From Chryseobacterium sp. MYb264 (lineage in GTDB: Bacteria; Bacteroidota; Bacteroidia; Flavobacteriales; Weeksellaceae): DNA of 64,000 nucleotides. Shown here in pieces: positions 18,549 through 26,687 of the stretch. The notes below the pieces were generated by a model that had not been told where the DNA came from, did not search any database, and saw only the letters and a list, made by a program, of their open reading frames with translations. Made by a program: the position numbers and the translations under genes. Numbering within the stretch: the stretch's first letter is position 1; each line of letters begins with the position of its first letter. Location: NCBI RefSeq assembly GCF_035974275.1, contig NZ_CP142422.1, forward strand, positions 3,658,001 through 3,722,000, given 5' to 3'.

Positions 18549-19004
18549 TTAATCCCAATCAGCAGCAATAAATTTCATTGAATTTCCCTGAGGATCCGTT
18601 AATGTTAAAAAATGACCTTCCACTTTAAAATTTGTGATGTTTTTAAATGTTTTTGAAAAATCATTTTCCAGTTTCATATCTTGACAAGCTTTCTCTGTAG
18701 AACCTATTCCTGAAATCTTCACTTTACCATTGTTTTTAAATTCAGAAGTAAAAAATATATTGTTGCAGCCAACAAATGCGTTTCCATGAATTTTTCCATC
18801 TTTTGCGGATCCGGTTAAATTTATTTTAGCATTCATCTTAATTAAATCAGCTTTAGTAAAATTTTCAAAAGCAATCATCATCCATTCTCGTTGAAGATGA
18901 GGGTTTTTTGCCGTGTTTATTGAGTTTTCGGGCATCAGAGAAGAGCAGTTTAGCAACATCTGTAAAACTAAAATCGTAAAAATTGATAAAAGCAGTTTTT
19001 TCAT
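18549..19004 (-). CDS. META domain lipoprotein
   Basis: This 151-residue protein starts with a lipoprotein signal (lipobox LLNC, Cys20). The mature part fits the META/HslJ fold: REWMMIAFENF, then a GNAFVGCNN core motif, STEKACQDM and a closing strand LTLTDPQGNSMKF. META proteins are membrane-anchored and linked to heat or antibiotic stress in other bacteria, but the molecular role is not established. It is divergent from the S46 peptidase gene. Confidence 0.8.
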   Translation of the reverse strand: MKKLLLSIFTILVLQMLLNCSSLMPENSINTAKNPHLQREWMMIAFENFTKADLIKMNAKINLTGSAKDGKIHGNAFVGCNNIFFTSEFKNNGKVKISGIGSTEKACQDMKLENDFSKTFKNITNFKVEGHFLTLTDPQGNSMKFIAADWD

Positions 19005-19089
19005 AAGTCTCAGTATTCCATTTTTGTACCACTTGAAAACAGAATATCGTAAAAATTAGTAAATTAGCGACACAAAAATTTTTTATAAA

Positions 19090-21294
19090 ATGAAAAGACT
19101 ATTTCTACTATTCACTTTTCTATTGGGCTTCGCTCAGATGAGGGCGGATGAGGGGATGTGGCTGTTAATGCTCATCAAAAGACTTAACGGTGTCGACATG
19201 CAAAAAGAAGGTTTGCACCTGACGCCTGAGGAAATTTATTCCGTAAACAATTCCAGTATGAAGGATGCTATCGTAAGTTTCGGTGGTTTCTGTACGGGAG
19301 AGATCGTATCTGACCAAGGATTGATCTTTACCAATCACCACTGTGGTTACGGTGCTGTTGCGGCGGCTTCTACTCCGGAGAAAGACTATTTGAAGAATGG
19401 TTTTTGGGCAATGAAGCAAAAAGATGAATTCAACGCAAAAGATCTTTATGTAAGATTTTTAGTAAGAATGGATGATGCTACGCAGAGAATCAATTCTAAA
19501 CTAAACAACAATATGTCTGCTGACGAAAGAAAAGCTGTAATTGAGGCTGAATCGAAAGCAATCCAGACAGAAAACTCAGAAAACGGAAAATATACAGTAG
19601 TAGTAAGAGATTTCTTCAACGGAAATGAATTCTATTATTTCGTTTACCAGGATTATAAAGATATCAGATTAGTAGGGGCTCCACCTTCATCATTGGGTAA
19701 ATTCGGAGGAGATACTGATAACTGGGAGTGGCCAAGACATACGGCAGACTTCACGGTTTTCAGAGTGTATGCCGATGCTGCAGGAAATCCTGCTGAATTT
19801 TCACCAAGCAACAAACCATTGAAACCTAAGCATTTCTTACCGGTTTCTTTGAAAGGAATTAAGCCTGGTGATTTTTCTATGATCATGGGTTATCCAGGAA
19901 GAACAAATCGTTATTTGACTTCTTACGGAATTCAACAAATGGTAGGTAAAGATTATCCGGCTTGGGTTCAGGCTTCTAAATTAGCAATGGATGTTATGAA
20001 GAAGTATATGGATAAAGACAAAGGAACTCAACTTAATTATGCTTCTCAGTATGCTTCAGTAGCCAACTACTGGAAAAACAGACAGGGAACTATTGATGCT
20101 GTTATTAAAAACGGAACAATTACCGACAAGCAGCAACTTGAAGAGAAATTCAGAACTTGGGCTGTACAACCGGAAAACGTTTCTCAATATGAGATGGTTT
20201 TAGATGATATTGCAACATACTACAAGCAATCTTCTGACAGAAATGTTGAAAGAAATTACTATTCTCAATTGATGAGAAATTCTAAATATTTCTCTTTAGC
20301 ATTACAAGTAGGATCTGTTCTTAAGGCTTATGCTGAACAAGATATGGCTGGAAGACTGGCAATGAAACCAAAAGTGGATGCTGCTGTAAAAGCTGCTTAC
20401 GAAAACATCAATACAAATCTTGAAGGTGAAATGATGAATTCTATGGTTGGTCTTTATCAATCAAAAGTAAGCAAAGATGTGGGTTCTGCTACCATTATGG
20501 GATTAGATTCAAAAAATCTTTCAAACGTAGCTTACTCATCTATTTTCGCTAATAAAACTTCGGTTACTAACTTTATTTTAAACCCAGACCGTTTAAAATT
20601 AGATGCTGATCCGCTTTTAAAAATCGCTAACGGAATTGTTGCCGATCAAAAAGGATCTAACGAAAGATTTGTAAAAATCGACGATAATTTTGCTAAAAAC
20701 AGTCGTCTTTTCTTAGCTGGTTTAATGAAAGCTATGCCTGAGAAAAAATTCTATCCAGATGCTAACTCTACCATGAGATTAACGTACGGAACTGTTGATA
20801 AATTACCTATCAGAAACGATAGAAATTACTTCGGAGTTACTGATAACTATTATACAGATATGGCTGGTCTTGTTGGAAAATACAAGAAAGGCGACGAAGA
20901 ATTTGATCTTCCACAAAGAGTGATCGACCTTTACAACATGAGCGACTTCGGTCAGTATGCTGATGCTAAAGGATATATGCCGGTAAACTTCCTTTCAAAC
21001 AACGATATTACGGGAGGTAACTCTGGTTCTCCCGTTATCGATGGAGACGGAAACCTTATCGGTATTGCATTCGACGGAAATAGCGAAGCATTAAGTGGGG
21101 ATATCGTTTTCGAACCAGAATGGCAAAAAACAATCAACGTAGATATTCGTTTCGTTCTTTGGACGATCGACAAATATGCGGGAGCAAGAAGAATCATCGA
21201 CGAACTGAAATTAGTAAGAGATGAGAACACTCCGGCTGATACAAAAACACGTGCTGCTAAGCCTGATCACTTAAAAGCAAAAAATAAAAAATAG
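19090..21294 (+). CDS. S46 family dipeptidyl-peptidase, DPP7-type
   Basis: This 734-residue protein has a signal peptide (to about residue 19) and acts in the periplasm, releasing N-terminal dipeptides. The S46 catalytic triad is visible: His in TNHHCGYG (83/84), D220 in HTADFTVFR, and S645 in GGNSGSPV. The residue 18 after the nucleophile is Gly663 (AFDGN). Family knowledge: Gly here marks DPP7 (hydrophobic P1), whereas Arg marks DPP11 (acidic P1). The conserved DNWEWPRH segment is also present. Length is normal for the family (about 700-730). It is monocistronic, ending at a strong hairpin. Confidence 0.93.
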   Translation: MKRLFLLFTFLLGFAQMRADEGMWLLMLIKRLNGVDMQKEGLHLTPEEIYSVNNSSMKDAIVSFGGFCTGEIVSDQGLIFTNHHCGYGAVAAASTPEKDYLKNGFWAMKQKDEFNAKDLYVRFLVRMDDATQRINSKLNNNMSADERKAVIEAESKAIQTENSENGKYTVVVRDFFNGNEFYYFVYQDYKDIRLVGAPPSSLGKFGGDTDNWEWPRHTADFTVFRVYADAAGNPAEFSPSNKPLKPKHFLPVSLKGIKPGDFSMIMGYPGRTNRYLTSYGIQQMVGKDYPAWVQASKLAMDVMKKYMDKDKGTQLNYASQYASVANYWKNRQGTIDAVIKNGTITDKQQLEEKFRTWAVQPENVSQYEMVLDDIATYYKQSSDRNVERNYYSQLMRNSKYFSLALQVGSVLKAYAEQDMAGRLAMKPKVDAAVKAAYENINTNLEGEMMNSMVGLYQSKVSKDVGSATIMGLDSKNLSNVAYSSIFANKTSVTNFILNPDRLKLDADPLLKIANGIVADQKGSNERFVKIDDNFAKNSRLFLAGLMKAMPEKKFYPDANSTMRLTYGTVDKLPIRNDRNYFGVTDNYYTDMAGLVGKYKKGDEEFDLPQRVIDLYNMSDFGQYADAKGYMPVNFLSNNDITGGNSGSPVIDGDGNLIGIAFDGNSEALSGDIVFEPEWQKTINVDIRFVLWTIDKYAGARRIIDELKLVRDENTPADTKTRAAKPDHLKAKNKK

Positions 21295-21315
21295 TCTTTA
21301 TTGATCTATTTTCAG

Positions 21316-21346
21316 AAACCGTGAAAGTTTTCTTTCACGGTTTTTT
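21316..21346 (+). terminator. Terminator after the S46 peptidase gene
   Basis: A perfect 12-bp stem, AAACCGTGAAAG / CTTTCACGGTTT, with a short T-rich loop is followed by further T. Confidence 0.9.
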
Positions 21347-21408
21347 ATTTTTTAAGACTGCGTTTACAAATCAAAGATCTATCTGGTATAATACTGTTTT
21401 CTTTTTGA

Positions 21409-21531
21409 ATTTACCTTAAAAACCCAATATCAGTAGCGTCGGGTGAAACCCGATGTATAAGTATTCCATGATGTTATACCCCTGAAAGGGTTAAATAAAT
21501 TAATGGAAATTTCAAAGATAAAAAGGTATAA
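21409..21531. repeat. REP-like palindromic repeat, copy B
   Basis: This copy shares the core TCAGTAGCGTCGGGTGAAAC and the flanks ATTTACCTTA and AAATTTCAAAGATAAA with copy A at 15453-15586. It keeps the CGGGTGAAACCCG and CCCTGAAAGGG hairpins but lacks the first one. It occupies most of the gap between the S46 peptidase gene and 21615; the rest of that gap holds nothing recognisable apart from the terminator. Confidence 0.8.
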
Positions 21532-21614
21532 TCTTGGAATAAGGATTTTGGTGTAATTTTTAAATGATTAAAAAGTATTGAAATGCTGTAAAAAGGCTCA
21601 GCGTTCATTTTTAT

Positions 21615-21953
21615 TCACTTAAATACAGTTACGTTATTCAGATTTATTTCAAGATCCTGCTGAATCCCTCCGTTGGTTATAGCCAAAACGCCTTTATGAT
21701 GAGCAATAGTAGCTCCAAGATCATTTTTTATTTCTTTAAAGTATCCTTTGGATTCGTAACTTTCATTTCGTTGCCATAAAAAATCAGCCATCAAACCTGT
21801 ACTGCTTTTAATGGATAAGGATTTAAGGGTATTCTTGAAATCAAATTCCACAATATTGATTACAAAACTCTCATGCGCTGCAAATTTTTTACTGAGGATC
21901 TGAATAGGCTGATTTGAACCGGTAGTATTCACTGATATTGTTTTAATAGACAA
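21615..21953 (-). CDS. Hypothetical protein, no ATG start (possible gene remnant)
   Basis: The 112-residue frame can only start at TTG (21953). The frame stays open upstream to a stop near 21999 without any ATG or GTG. The sequence (NTTGSNQPIQILSKKF, then a mixed alpha/beta-looking body ending LEINLNNVTVFK) has no recognised domain, signal peptide or membrane span. It may be the C-terminal remnant of a longer gene or a false call. The 200 bp to yifB hold no other frame I can support. Confidence 0.35.
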   Translation of the reverse strand: MSIKTISVNTTGSNQPIQILSKKFAAHESFVINIVEFDFKNTLKSLSIKSSTGLMADFLWQRNESYESKGYFKEIKNDLGATIAHHKGVLAITNGGIQQDLEINLNNVTVFK

Positions 21954-22157
21954 AAATCGATCCTGTATACGACAAAACTTGACGTATAAAATAATATTTT
22001 AATAAAACTTTTACACTCTGCTATTCTGCCAATAGCGCTCATGAATATATATTCCAGTACCCGGGAGCGAGAAACGGAAATGAACAGATATTATAAGCAA
22101 ACCGGATAAAAAACTGATCATTGAATGCTGCTTTGCTTTAACTAATCATGGATTATA

Positions 22158-23693
22158 TTATACATTCCAGAACTCCCGGTCTAAACTCCGATATTGTATA
22201 GCTTCAGAAATGTGGTCGGATTTTACAGTTTCAGAATTTTCCAGGTCCGCAATAGTTCTGGCAACCTTTAAAATCCTGTCGTAGGCTCTTGCGGAAAGAT
22301 TCAGCTTTTCCATAGCCACCTTGATGAGGTCAAAGGAAGCCTGATCCAGCGCACAGTATTTTTCAATTTCTCTTGAACCCATCTGAGCGTTATAACTTAT
22401 TTTCAGGTCTTCATATCTTTCTTGCTGAATTTCACGAGCCTGTAAAACACGCTGTCGGATATCTTCGCTTTTTTCACCTTTTCTTCTTGTTGATAACTGT
22501 TCAAATTCTACCTTCTGCACCTCAATATGAATATCGATCCGATCCAGTAAAGGGCCGGAAAGTTTATTCATATATCTTTGCATCTCAAAGCCGGATGAAG
22601 TATTATTGGGATCATCCGGAAAATAGCCGCTGGGACTTGGATTCATGGAAGCAACAAGCATAAAGCTGGAGGGATAGTTAACCGAAAACCGGGCTCTTGA
22701 GATGGTGACCTCCCGATCCTCAAGCGGCTGCCGCATCACCTCAAGAACTGTTCTTTTGAACTCCGGCATTTCGTCCAGAAATAATACGCCGTTGTGTGCG
22801 AGAGAAATTTCACCGGGTTGGGGATAGCTGCCTCCACCTACCAACGCGACATCCGAAATTGTATGATGGGGATTTCTGAAGGGTCTTGTTGTCATTAGGG
22901 ATGTATTTGCTCCCATTTTTCCGGCTACGGAGTGAATTTTGGTGGTCTCCAGTGCCTCTTTAAGTGTTAAAGGCGGTAATATACTGGGAACCCTTTTTGC
23001 CAGCATGGTTTTGCCACTTCCAGGAGGTCCTATCAGGATAATATTATGTCCGCCTGCTGCGGCTACTTCCATGGCACGTTTTGCGGTTTCCTGCCCCTTA
23101 ACTTCCGAAAAGTCAAAAGGAAAATCATTGATTTTGTCCCGAAATTCTTTCTGGGCATCAATAATCACTTTCTCCAGCGGTTTATCTTCATTAAAGAATT
23201 CAATAACCTGTTTTATATTTTCTGCAGCGTATACATCAAAGTTAGTGACAATGGCGGCCTCACGGGTGTTCTGGACAGGCAGTATAATGCCCTTAAATCC
23301 TTCTTCTTTAGCCTGGATGGCAATGGGAAGAACCCCTTTTATAGGCTGCAGGCTCCCATCCAGAGAGAGCTCACCCATGATGATGTAGTCATGGACTTTT
23401 TCCGTTTTAATCTGATCGGAAGCGATAAGAATTCCAAGGGCAATACTGAGATCGTAGGCTGCCCCTTCTTTTCTAAGATCAGCAGGAGCCATGTTAATGG
23501 TAATTTTCTTTCCGGGGATTTTATAACCTACATTTTTTAAGGCGGCAGAAATCCTGTAGCTGCTTTCTTTAATGGCATTGTCAGGAAGGCCAACAAGATG
23601 ATAGCCTACACCTTTTGTATCAACATTTACCTCGATGGTAATGGTCTGTGCTGAAACTCCATGGATTGCGCTTCCGTAAATTTTTACAAGCAT
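22158..23693 (-). CDS. YifB/ComM family Mg-chelatase-like AAA+ ATPase
   Basis: This 511-residue protein has the full YifB domain order. An N-terminal Lon-protease-like (S5) fold domain (about 1-170) is followed by an AAA+ core with Walker A GPPGSGKT at 222-229, Walker B VLFLDEMPEF at about 305 and the NPSPSGYF loop. The C-terminal domain begins near RRKGEKSEDIRQRV. Family knowledge: ComM is a hexameric helicase promoting branch migration during natural transformation. It is on its own, with about 1.4 kb of non-coding DNA upstream. Confidence 0.94.
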   Translation of the reverse strand: MLVKIYGSAIHGVSAQTITIEVNVDTKGVGYHLVGLPDNAIKESSYRISAALKNVGYKIPGKKITINMAPADLRKEGAAYDLSIALGILIASDQIKTEKVHDYIIMGELSLDGSLQPIKGVLPIAIQAKEEGFKGIILPVQNTREAAIVTNFDVYAAENIKQVIEFFNEDKPLEKVIIDAQKEFRDKINDFPFDFSEVKGQETAKRAMEVAAAGGHNIILIGPPGSGKTMLAKRVPSILPPLTLKEALETTKIHSVAGKMGANTSLMTTRPFRNPHHTISDVALVGGGSYPQPGEISLAHNGVLFLDEMPEFKRTVLEVMRQPLEDREVTISRARFSVNYPSSFMLVASMNPSPSGYFPDDPNNTSSGFEMQRYMNKLSGPLLDRIDIHIEVQKVEFEQLSTRRKGEKSEDIRQRVLQAREIQQERYEDLKISYNAQMGSREIEKYCALDQASFDLIKVAMEKLNLSARAYDRILKVARTIADLENSETVKSDHISEAIQYRSLDREFWNV

Positions 23694-23992
23694 GTTTGTG
23701 TTTTAACGTAAATGTAATTTATTTTTTTTAATTCGTAAAATACCGGAGTGGATGATTATTCTTATTTTCTATGAGAGTAAATGAATAGCATTCTAAACAA
23801 ATCGTGTATGAATTTCTATTTTACATCATATTGAATAACCTTTGGAAAATTGGAAAGATCTTATATTTTTTGAAAAAAATGATCGGTAATTTTTTGAATA
23901 AGTTGGCTGATATGAATGGTGAAAATAAGGATGGGACGAATGACTGATGTACGTGGTTCTGTATCCAGCCGCGTATTTTTTGTAAGAAATTC

Positions 23993-24972
23993 GGATCAAG
24001 TACAAAAGTTGGGGGAGTAGGCAAAAAAGTTTAGATACTATAAGATGAAAATTTTTTGCTCTCGCAGTTTTGCAAATGATATAGATTCTTTTCCTTGTAC
24101 TTTACATATTGAACATGAAGCCACCCGAAGTTTTTTGACAACTCCCGTTTTAAGTCTCACCAAACCGTTCCACTTATAAAGGGCCGCAAAGGTTAAACAA
24201 AGAAAATCAACGATATCATCAGTGAAAATCTGTGCGATATGTGGGAAATAAAAAAATTAGTGCATTCGTGGCGATAATATGCAGCGCTCAATTTTATCTT
24301 TGATAAAAATCCTTGCGCCTTAAAAACATCAGGCATTAAAAATATCTTTGCGCCTTTGCGAAAACCAACAGAAACAGCCTCATCCACGAAAATCTGTGCG
24401 ATATGTGGGAAATAAAAAAATTCGTGCATTCGTGGCGATAATATGCAGCGCTCAATCTTATCTTTGATAAAATCCTTGCGCCTTAAAAACATAAAGCATT
24501 AAAAATATCTTTGCGACTTTGCGAAAATCAACAGAAACAGCCTCATCCACGAAAATCCTATCAATCTATGGGAAATAAAAAAATTAGTGCATTCGTGGCG
24601 ATAATATGCAGCGCTCAATTTTATCTTTGATAAAATCCTTGCGCCTTAAAAACATCAGGCATTAAAAATATCTTTGCGCCTTTGCGAAAAACCAACAGAA
24701 ACAGCCCCATCCACGAAAATCCTATCAATCTATGGGAAATAAAAAATTAGTGCATTCGTGGCGATAATATGCAGCGCTCAATTTTATCTTTGATAAAATC
24801 CTTGCGCCTTAAAAACATCAGGCATTAAAAATATCTTTGCGCCTTTGCGAAAAACCAACAGAAACAGCCCCATCCACGAAAATCCTATCAATCTATGGGA
24901 AATAAAAATATTCGTGCATTCGTGGCAAAAAATACATCTAAACAATTTCTCCCCAAGTTTTGAAACTGATCC
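23993..24972. mobile_element. MITE-like element, long copy with internal tandem array and 8-bp TSD
   Basis: It starts GGATCAAGTACAAAAGTT and ends AAGTTTTGAAACTGATCC. The reverse complement of the right end is GGATCAGTTTCAAAACTT, and both ends continue with GGGG, giving about 22-bp imperfect terminal inverted repeats. A perfect direct repeat AGAAATTC flanks it at 23985-23992 and 24973-24980. The outer parts match the 322-bp copy at 3072-3393; the extra 658 bp is a tandem array inserted at one point. No transposase is present. Together with 23694-23984, which holds no supportable gene, it fills the gap between yifB and gdhA. Confidence 0.87.
24260..24913. repeat. Tandem repeat array, four units of 163-164 bp
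   Basis: The phrase GTGCATTCGTGGC recurs at 24260, 24424, 24587, 24750 and 24914, giving periods of 164, 163, 163 and 164. Each unit contains ATAATATGCAGCGCTCAAT, ATCCTTGCGCCTTAAAAACA, TTTGCGCCTTTGCGAAAA-like DNA and ATCCACGAAAATC. Units are nearly identical, differing by single bases and A-tract lengths. The short frames that run through it on the minus strand are by-products of the repeat. Confidence 0.93.
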
Positions 24973-25022
24973 AGAAATTCTGCAAAGCAGTTTCCGCATT
25001 TTACGAAAAGATGTCTAAAAAA

Positions 25023-25046
25023 AAAGCGTTGAATACTCAACGCTTT
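25023..25046 (-). terminator. Hairpin downstream of gdhA (second terminator)
   Basis: A perfect 10-bp stem AAAGCGTTGA / TCAACGCTTT has loop ATAC. In minus-strand orientation it is followed by a run of T (the plus strand has eight A to its left), so it would stop transcripts arriving from gdhA. Confidence 0.7.
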
Positions 25047-25105
25047 CTCCTTTCACTTTTTACTTTTATCCCATTTATAAATCCCGGGAACAGGCTGTAT
25101 GAAAA

Positions 25106-25133
25106 AAGGTCGGGAGTTTTTACCCCAACCTTT
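25106..25133 (-). terminator. Terminator of gdhA
   Basis: On the minus strand, AAAGGTTGGGG pairs with CTCCCGACCTTT (one G-T pair) and a T run follows. It begins 6 bp after the gdhA stop codon. Confidence 0.8.
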
Positions 25134-25138
25134 GTATT

Positions 25139-26497
25139 TTATACGACTCCTTGAGCTAACATAGCTTCTGCAACCTTTACGAATCCGGCGATATTAGCAC
25201 CTTTTACGTAGTTTACATAGCCATCTTCCTCTTTTCCGTAGTCTCTACATGCTTTGTGGATTCCGATCATGATCTCTTTCAGTCTTGCGTCAACTTCCTC
25301 AGACGTCCAGTTTAGACGGATCGAGTTTTGTGTCATTTCGAGACCTGAAGTGGCAACACCACCTGCGTTAGATGCTTTTCCGGGAGAGAATAATACTTTA
25401 TTGTCAAGGAAGTAGTTGATGGCATCTAAAGTGGAAGGCATATTGGCTGCTTCAGTTACACAAAGACATCCGTTTTCCACAAGGATTTTAGCATCTTCAA
25501 GATCAAGTTCGTTTTGAGTAGCCGAAGGAATGGCTACGTCACACTTCACTTCCCAAGGGCGTTTTCCTGCATGGAATTCTGCAGACGGATATTTTTTAGC
25601 ATAGTCTTCGGCTCTGTTATTTCCGGAAGCTCTAAGCTCTAATAAATAATCAATTTTTTCACCATCGATTCCGTCTTTATCATAAATATACCCATCCGGT
25701 CCGGAAAGCGTCACCACCTTACCGCCAAGCTCAGATACCTTCTTAATAACCCCCCAGGCTACATTTCCGAAACCTGAAACCGTTACTGTTTTATCTTTGA
25801 AGGTTTGTCCGATGGTCTTAAGCATCTGCTCCGCGAAGTAAACAACTCCGTAACCGGTAGCTTCAGGACGAATTAATGAACCTCCATATGCCAATCCTTT
25901 TCCGGTAAGAACTCCGGTAAATTCATTTCTTATTTTCTTATATTGACCGAATAAATATCCGATCTCTCTTGCTCCCACACCGATATCTCCCGCAGGAACA
26001 TCCGTTTCAGGACCAATATGCTTGCACAGCTCTGTCATGAACGCCTGGCAGAAACGCATCACTTCCATATCAGATTTGCCTTGCGGATCGAAGTCTGAAC
26101 CTCCCTTACCACCACCCATTGGGAGAGTAGTTAATGAGTTTTTAAATACCTGTTCGAATGCCAGGAATTTCAGAACCGAAAGGTTTACAGTCGGATGGAA
26201 ACGAATCCCTCCTTTGTAAGGTCCGATAGCAGAGTTCATTTGAATTCTGAACCCTCTGTTTACCTGAATTTCTCCCTTATCGTCAACCCATGGAACTCTG
26301 AAAATGATAATTCTCTCCGCTTCAGCCATTCTTTCAAGAAGCTTCATGCCAGTATATTCTTTCTTATTCATGATGAACGGAATTACGGTAACGGCAACTT
26401 CTTTTACGGCCTGTAAAAATTCCGGTTCGTTCGGGTTTTTTGCCTCTATTTTTGCAATAAACTCTTGTATTTTCTGGTCAATATTATATTGTTCCAT
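25139..26497 (-). CDS. gdhA: NADP-type glutamate dehydrogenase
   Basis: From the Met at 26497 the protein is 452 residues, close to the hexameric bacterial enzyme (about 447). It interconverts glutamate with 2-oxoglutarate and ammonia. Visible are the substrate-site segments IGPYKGGIRFHP and LPMGGGKGGSDFDP, with the catalytic Asp in DVPAGDIGVG, and the Rossmann motif VSGFGNVAWG. The C-terminal half has TEAANMPST and SPGKASNAGGV. A longer GTG start at 26551 is possible in frame, but the promoter lies inside that extension, so the ATG is preferred. The gene is monocistronic. Confidence 0.96.
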   Translation of the reverse strand: MEQYNIDQKIQEFIAKIEAKNPNEPEFLQAVKEVAVTVIPFIMNKKEYTGMKLLERMAEAERIIIFRVPWVDDKGEIQVNRGFRIQMNSAIGPYKGGIRFHPTVNLSVLKFLAFEQVFKNSLTTLPMGGGKGGSDFDPQGKSDMEVMRFCQAFMTELCKHIGPETDVPAGDIGVGAREIGYLFGQYKKIRNEFTGVLTGKGLAYGGSLIRPEATGYGVVYFAEQMLKTIGQTFKDKTVTVSGFGNVAWGVIKKVSELGGKVVTLSGPDGYIYDKDGIDGEKIDYLLELRASGNNRAEDYAKKYPSAEFHAGKRPWEVKCDVAIPSATQNELDLEDAKILVENGCLCVTEAANMPSTLDAINYFLDNKVLFSPGKASNAGGVATSGLEMTQNSIRLNWTSEEVDARLKEIMIGIHKACRDYGKEEDGYVNYVKGANIAGFVKVAEAMLAQGVV

Positions 26498-26523
26498 ATA
26501 GTAGGGTTGAATATTATTGTCAA

Positions 26524-26553
26524 CAAATTTAATTTTTTTTTCAAAATTCACAA
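26524..26553 (-). promoter_or_regulatory. gdhA promoter (TTG-N19-TAAATTTG)
   Basis: On the minus strand, TTG (26553-26551) is separated by 19 bp from TAAATTTG (26531-26524), which ends 26 bp before the ATG. It is a full match to the Bacteroidota consensus and fixes the start codon choice. Confidence 0.75.
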
Positions 26554-26687
26554 TAGCTTAATTGAAGATTGTTGAAAATTTAATAATAATGTGTTCAAAT
26601 ATTATTAAAATAATAATTTTGATGTAAATGTTGTTAAAAATTAAAAGTTCTCTCTTAATTAATGTAGTATTAAGAAATCATTAATTA

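Noticed and set aside
22939..23540. Plus-strand frames of 149 and 164 codons opposite yifB
   Set aside because: They are antisense to a clear AAA+ ATPase gene and show no family features.
24260..24930. CRISPR array
   Set aside because: The regular spacing comes from whole-unit tandem duplication: the entire 163-164 bp is conserved, with no unique spacers, and there are no cas genes.
24193..24999. Minus-strand frames repeating phrases such as AKIFLMPDVFKAQGF
   Set aside because: They are translations of the 163-164 bp tandem repeat; unit length is sometimes not a multiple of three and frames break between units, so no protein is likely.
23821..25012. A small gene interrupted by the long MITE-like copy (a 58-codon frame is restored if the element and one TSD are removed)
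   Set aside because: The restored frame is short, low in complexity and has no recognised features; open frames of this size arise by chance in such AT-rich DNA.
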